Below are positions 41,201 through 42,612 of a stretch of DNA of 42,612 bases, piece after piece; position 1 is the first letter of the stretch, and the number at the start of each line of letters is the position of its first letter. Source of the DNA: Nemertoderma westbladi (lineage: Eukaryota > Xenacoelomorpha > Nemertodermatida > Nemertodermatidae); contig JAUCBJ010004072.1 in the NCBI GenBank assembly GCA_032718475.1, positions 1-42,612 of the forward strand. The letters run 5' to 3'. Below the pieces are notes generated by a model. It ran no database searches and was not told the DNA's origin. It worked only from the letters and a program-made list of their open reading frames with translations. The position numbers and the translations under genes are program-made.

Positions 41201-42612
41201 TATAGCGTTTGTAGTTGATTAGTAGTAGCCCGATGCGTAGTATAGCGTTTGTAGTTGATTAGTAGTAGCCCGATGCGTAGTATAGCGTTTGTAGTTGATT
41301 AGTAGTAGCCCGATGCGTAGTATATCGTTGTAGTTGATTAGTAGTAGCCCGATGCGTAGTATAGCGTTTGTAGTTGATTGGTAGTAGCCCGATGCGTAGT
41401 ATATCGTTTGTAGTTGATTAGTAGTAGCCCGATGCGTAGTATAGCGTTTGTAGTTGATTGGTAGTAGCCCGATGCGTAGTATAGCGTTTGTAGTTGATTA
41501 GTAGTAGCCCGATGCGTAGTATAGCGTTTGTAGTTGATTGGTAGTAGCCCGATGCGTAGTATAGCGTTTGTAGTTGATTGGTAGTAGCCCGATGCGTAGT
41601 ATAGCGTTTGTAGTTGATTAGTAGTAGCCCGATGCGTAGTATAGCGTTTGTAGTTGATTAGTAGTAGCCCGATGCGTAGTATAGCGTTTGTAGTTGATTG
41701 GTAGTAGCCCGATGCGTAGTATATCGTTTGTAGTTGATTAGTAGTAGCCCGATGCGTAGTATAGCGTTTGTAGTTGATTGGTAGTAGCCCGATGCGTAGT
41801 ATAGCGTTTGTAGTTGATTAGTAGTAGCCCGATGCGTAGTATAGCGTTTGTAGTTGATTAGTAGTAGCCCGATGCGTAGTATAGCGTTTGTAGTTGATTA
41901 GTAGTAGCCCGATGCGTAGTATAGCGTTTGTAGTTGATTAGTAGTAGCCCGATGCGTAGTATAGCGTTTGTAGTTGATTAGTAGTAGCCCGATGCGTAGT
42001 ATATCGTTTGTAGTTGATTAGTAGTAGCCCGATGCGTAGTATAGCGTTTGTAGTTGATTAGTAGTAGCCCGATGCGTAGTATAGCGTTTGTAGTTGATTA
42101 GTAGTAGCCCGATGCGTAGTATAGCGTTTGTAGTTGATTAGTAGTAGCCCGATGCGTAGTATAGCGTTTGTAGTTGATTAGTAGTAGCCCGATGCGTAGT
42201 ATAGCGTTTGTAGTTGATTAGTAGTAGCCCGATGCGTAGTATAGCGTTTGTAGTTGATTAGTAGTAGCCCGATGCGTAGTATAGCGTTTGTAGTTGATTA
42301 GTAGTAGCCCGATGCGTAGTATAGCGTTTGTAGTTGATTAGTAGTAGCCCGATGCGTAGTATAGCGTTTGTAGTTGATTAGTAGTAGCCCGATGCGTAGT
42401 ATAGCGTTTGTAGTTGATTAGTAGTAGCCCGATGCGTAGTATAGCGTTTGTAGTTGATTAGTAGTAGCCCGATGCGTAGTATAGCGTTTGTAGTTGATTA
42501 GTAGTAGCCCGATGCGTAGTATAGCGTTTGTAGTTGATTAGTAGTAGCCCGATGCGTAGTCTAGCGTTTGTAGTTGATTAGTAGTAGCCCGATGCGTAGT
42601 ATAGCGTTTGTA
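38201..42612. repeat. 40-bp satellite array, right block (~110 copies, runs off the edge)
   Basis: Same unit and orientation as the block at 32061-35594, so the retroelement split one array. Most units are exactly 40 bp. Variants TATATAGTTT (about 39241, 39401, 39601, 39841) and GGTAGTAGCC recur at intervals that are multiples of 40, which points to duplications of several units at a time. A 39-bp unit occurs near 41327. The array continues beyond the window. Confidence 0.98.

Noticed and set aside
32061-42612. CRISPR array in the 40-bp repeat
   Set aside because: Units are contiguous with no unique spacers, and the surrounding sequence is animal-like.

Overview
The window looks like intergenic and intronic DNA from an animal nuclear genome, probably a marine invertebrate. 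There are no operons, ribosome binding sites or dense gene order. It holds GT-AG type exons, a plexin-domain (PLXDC/TEM7-like) membrane protein, non-LTR and Penelope-like retroelements, inverted-repeat elements and long satellites. TAGGCCTA and TACCGGTA words are very frequent in the unique parts. I associate this loosely with echinoderms and their relatives, but the phylum is a guess.

Layout. 1-530: 3' end of a LINE. 898-2712 (minus): broken SAM-domain gene pieces, disrupted by an 82-bp triplication and a 26-bp satellite. 2735-4125: inverted-repeat (hAT-like) element with a LINE fragment inside. 5322-7720: region bounded by a ~60-bp inverted repeat pair, with a degenerate tyrosine-motif repeat, a G homopolymer and an unidentified GC-rich block. 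7930-12893: nearly full-length but frameshifted two-ORF LINE. 13517-18119 (plus): two phase-compatible exons of an unrecognised gene; the intron carries two MITE copies, a LINE scrap and a 29-bp satellite. 18066-19159: 56-bp satellite made of the 3' end of the second exon plus its splice donor. 19160-20060: LINE RT fragment. 20062-24805: 24-bp satellite. 24806-27013: Penelope-like element pieces in two orientations. 27200-28415: RTE-like LINE with a (TAG)n tail. 28421-29294: fold-back element. 29613-30947: intact single-exon PLXDC-like gene. 31505-32062: another LINE fragment. 32061-42612: 40-bp satellite running off the right edge, interrupted by a young non-LTR retrotransposon with an intact 798-codon RT/endonuclease frame.

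Only two long reading frames look intact and meaningful: the PLXDC-like protein and the retroelement polyprotein in the 40-bp satellite. The many long hydrophobic frames in the 24-bp satellite are artefacts of a period divisible by three. The most striking structures are the satellite that multiplies a 5' splice site about 19 times next to its apparent source exon, and the satellites that directly abut broken retroelement copies.
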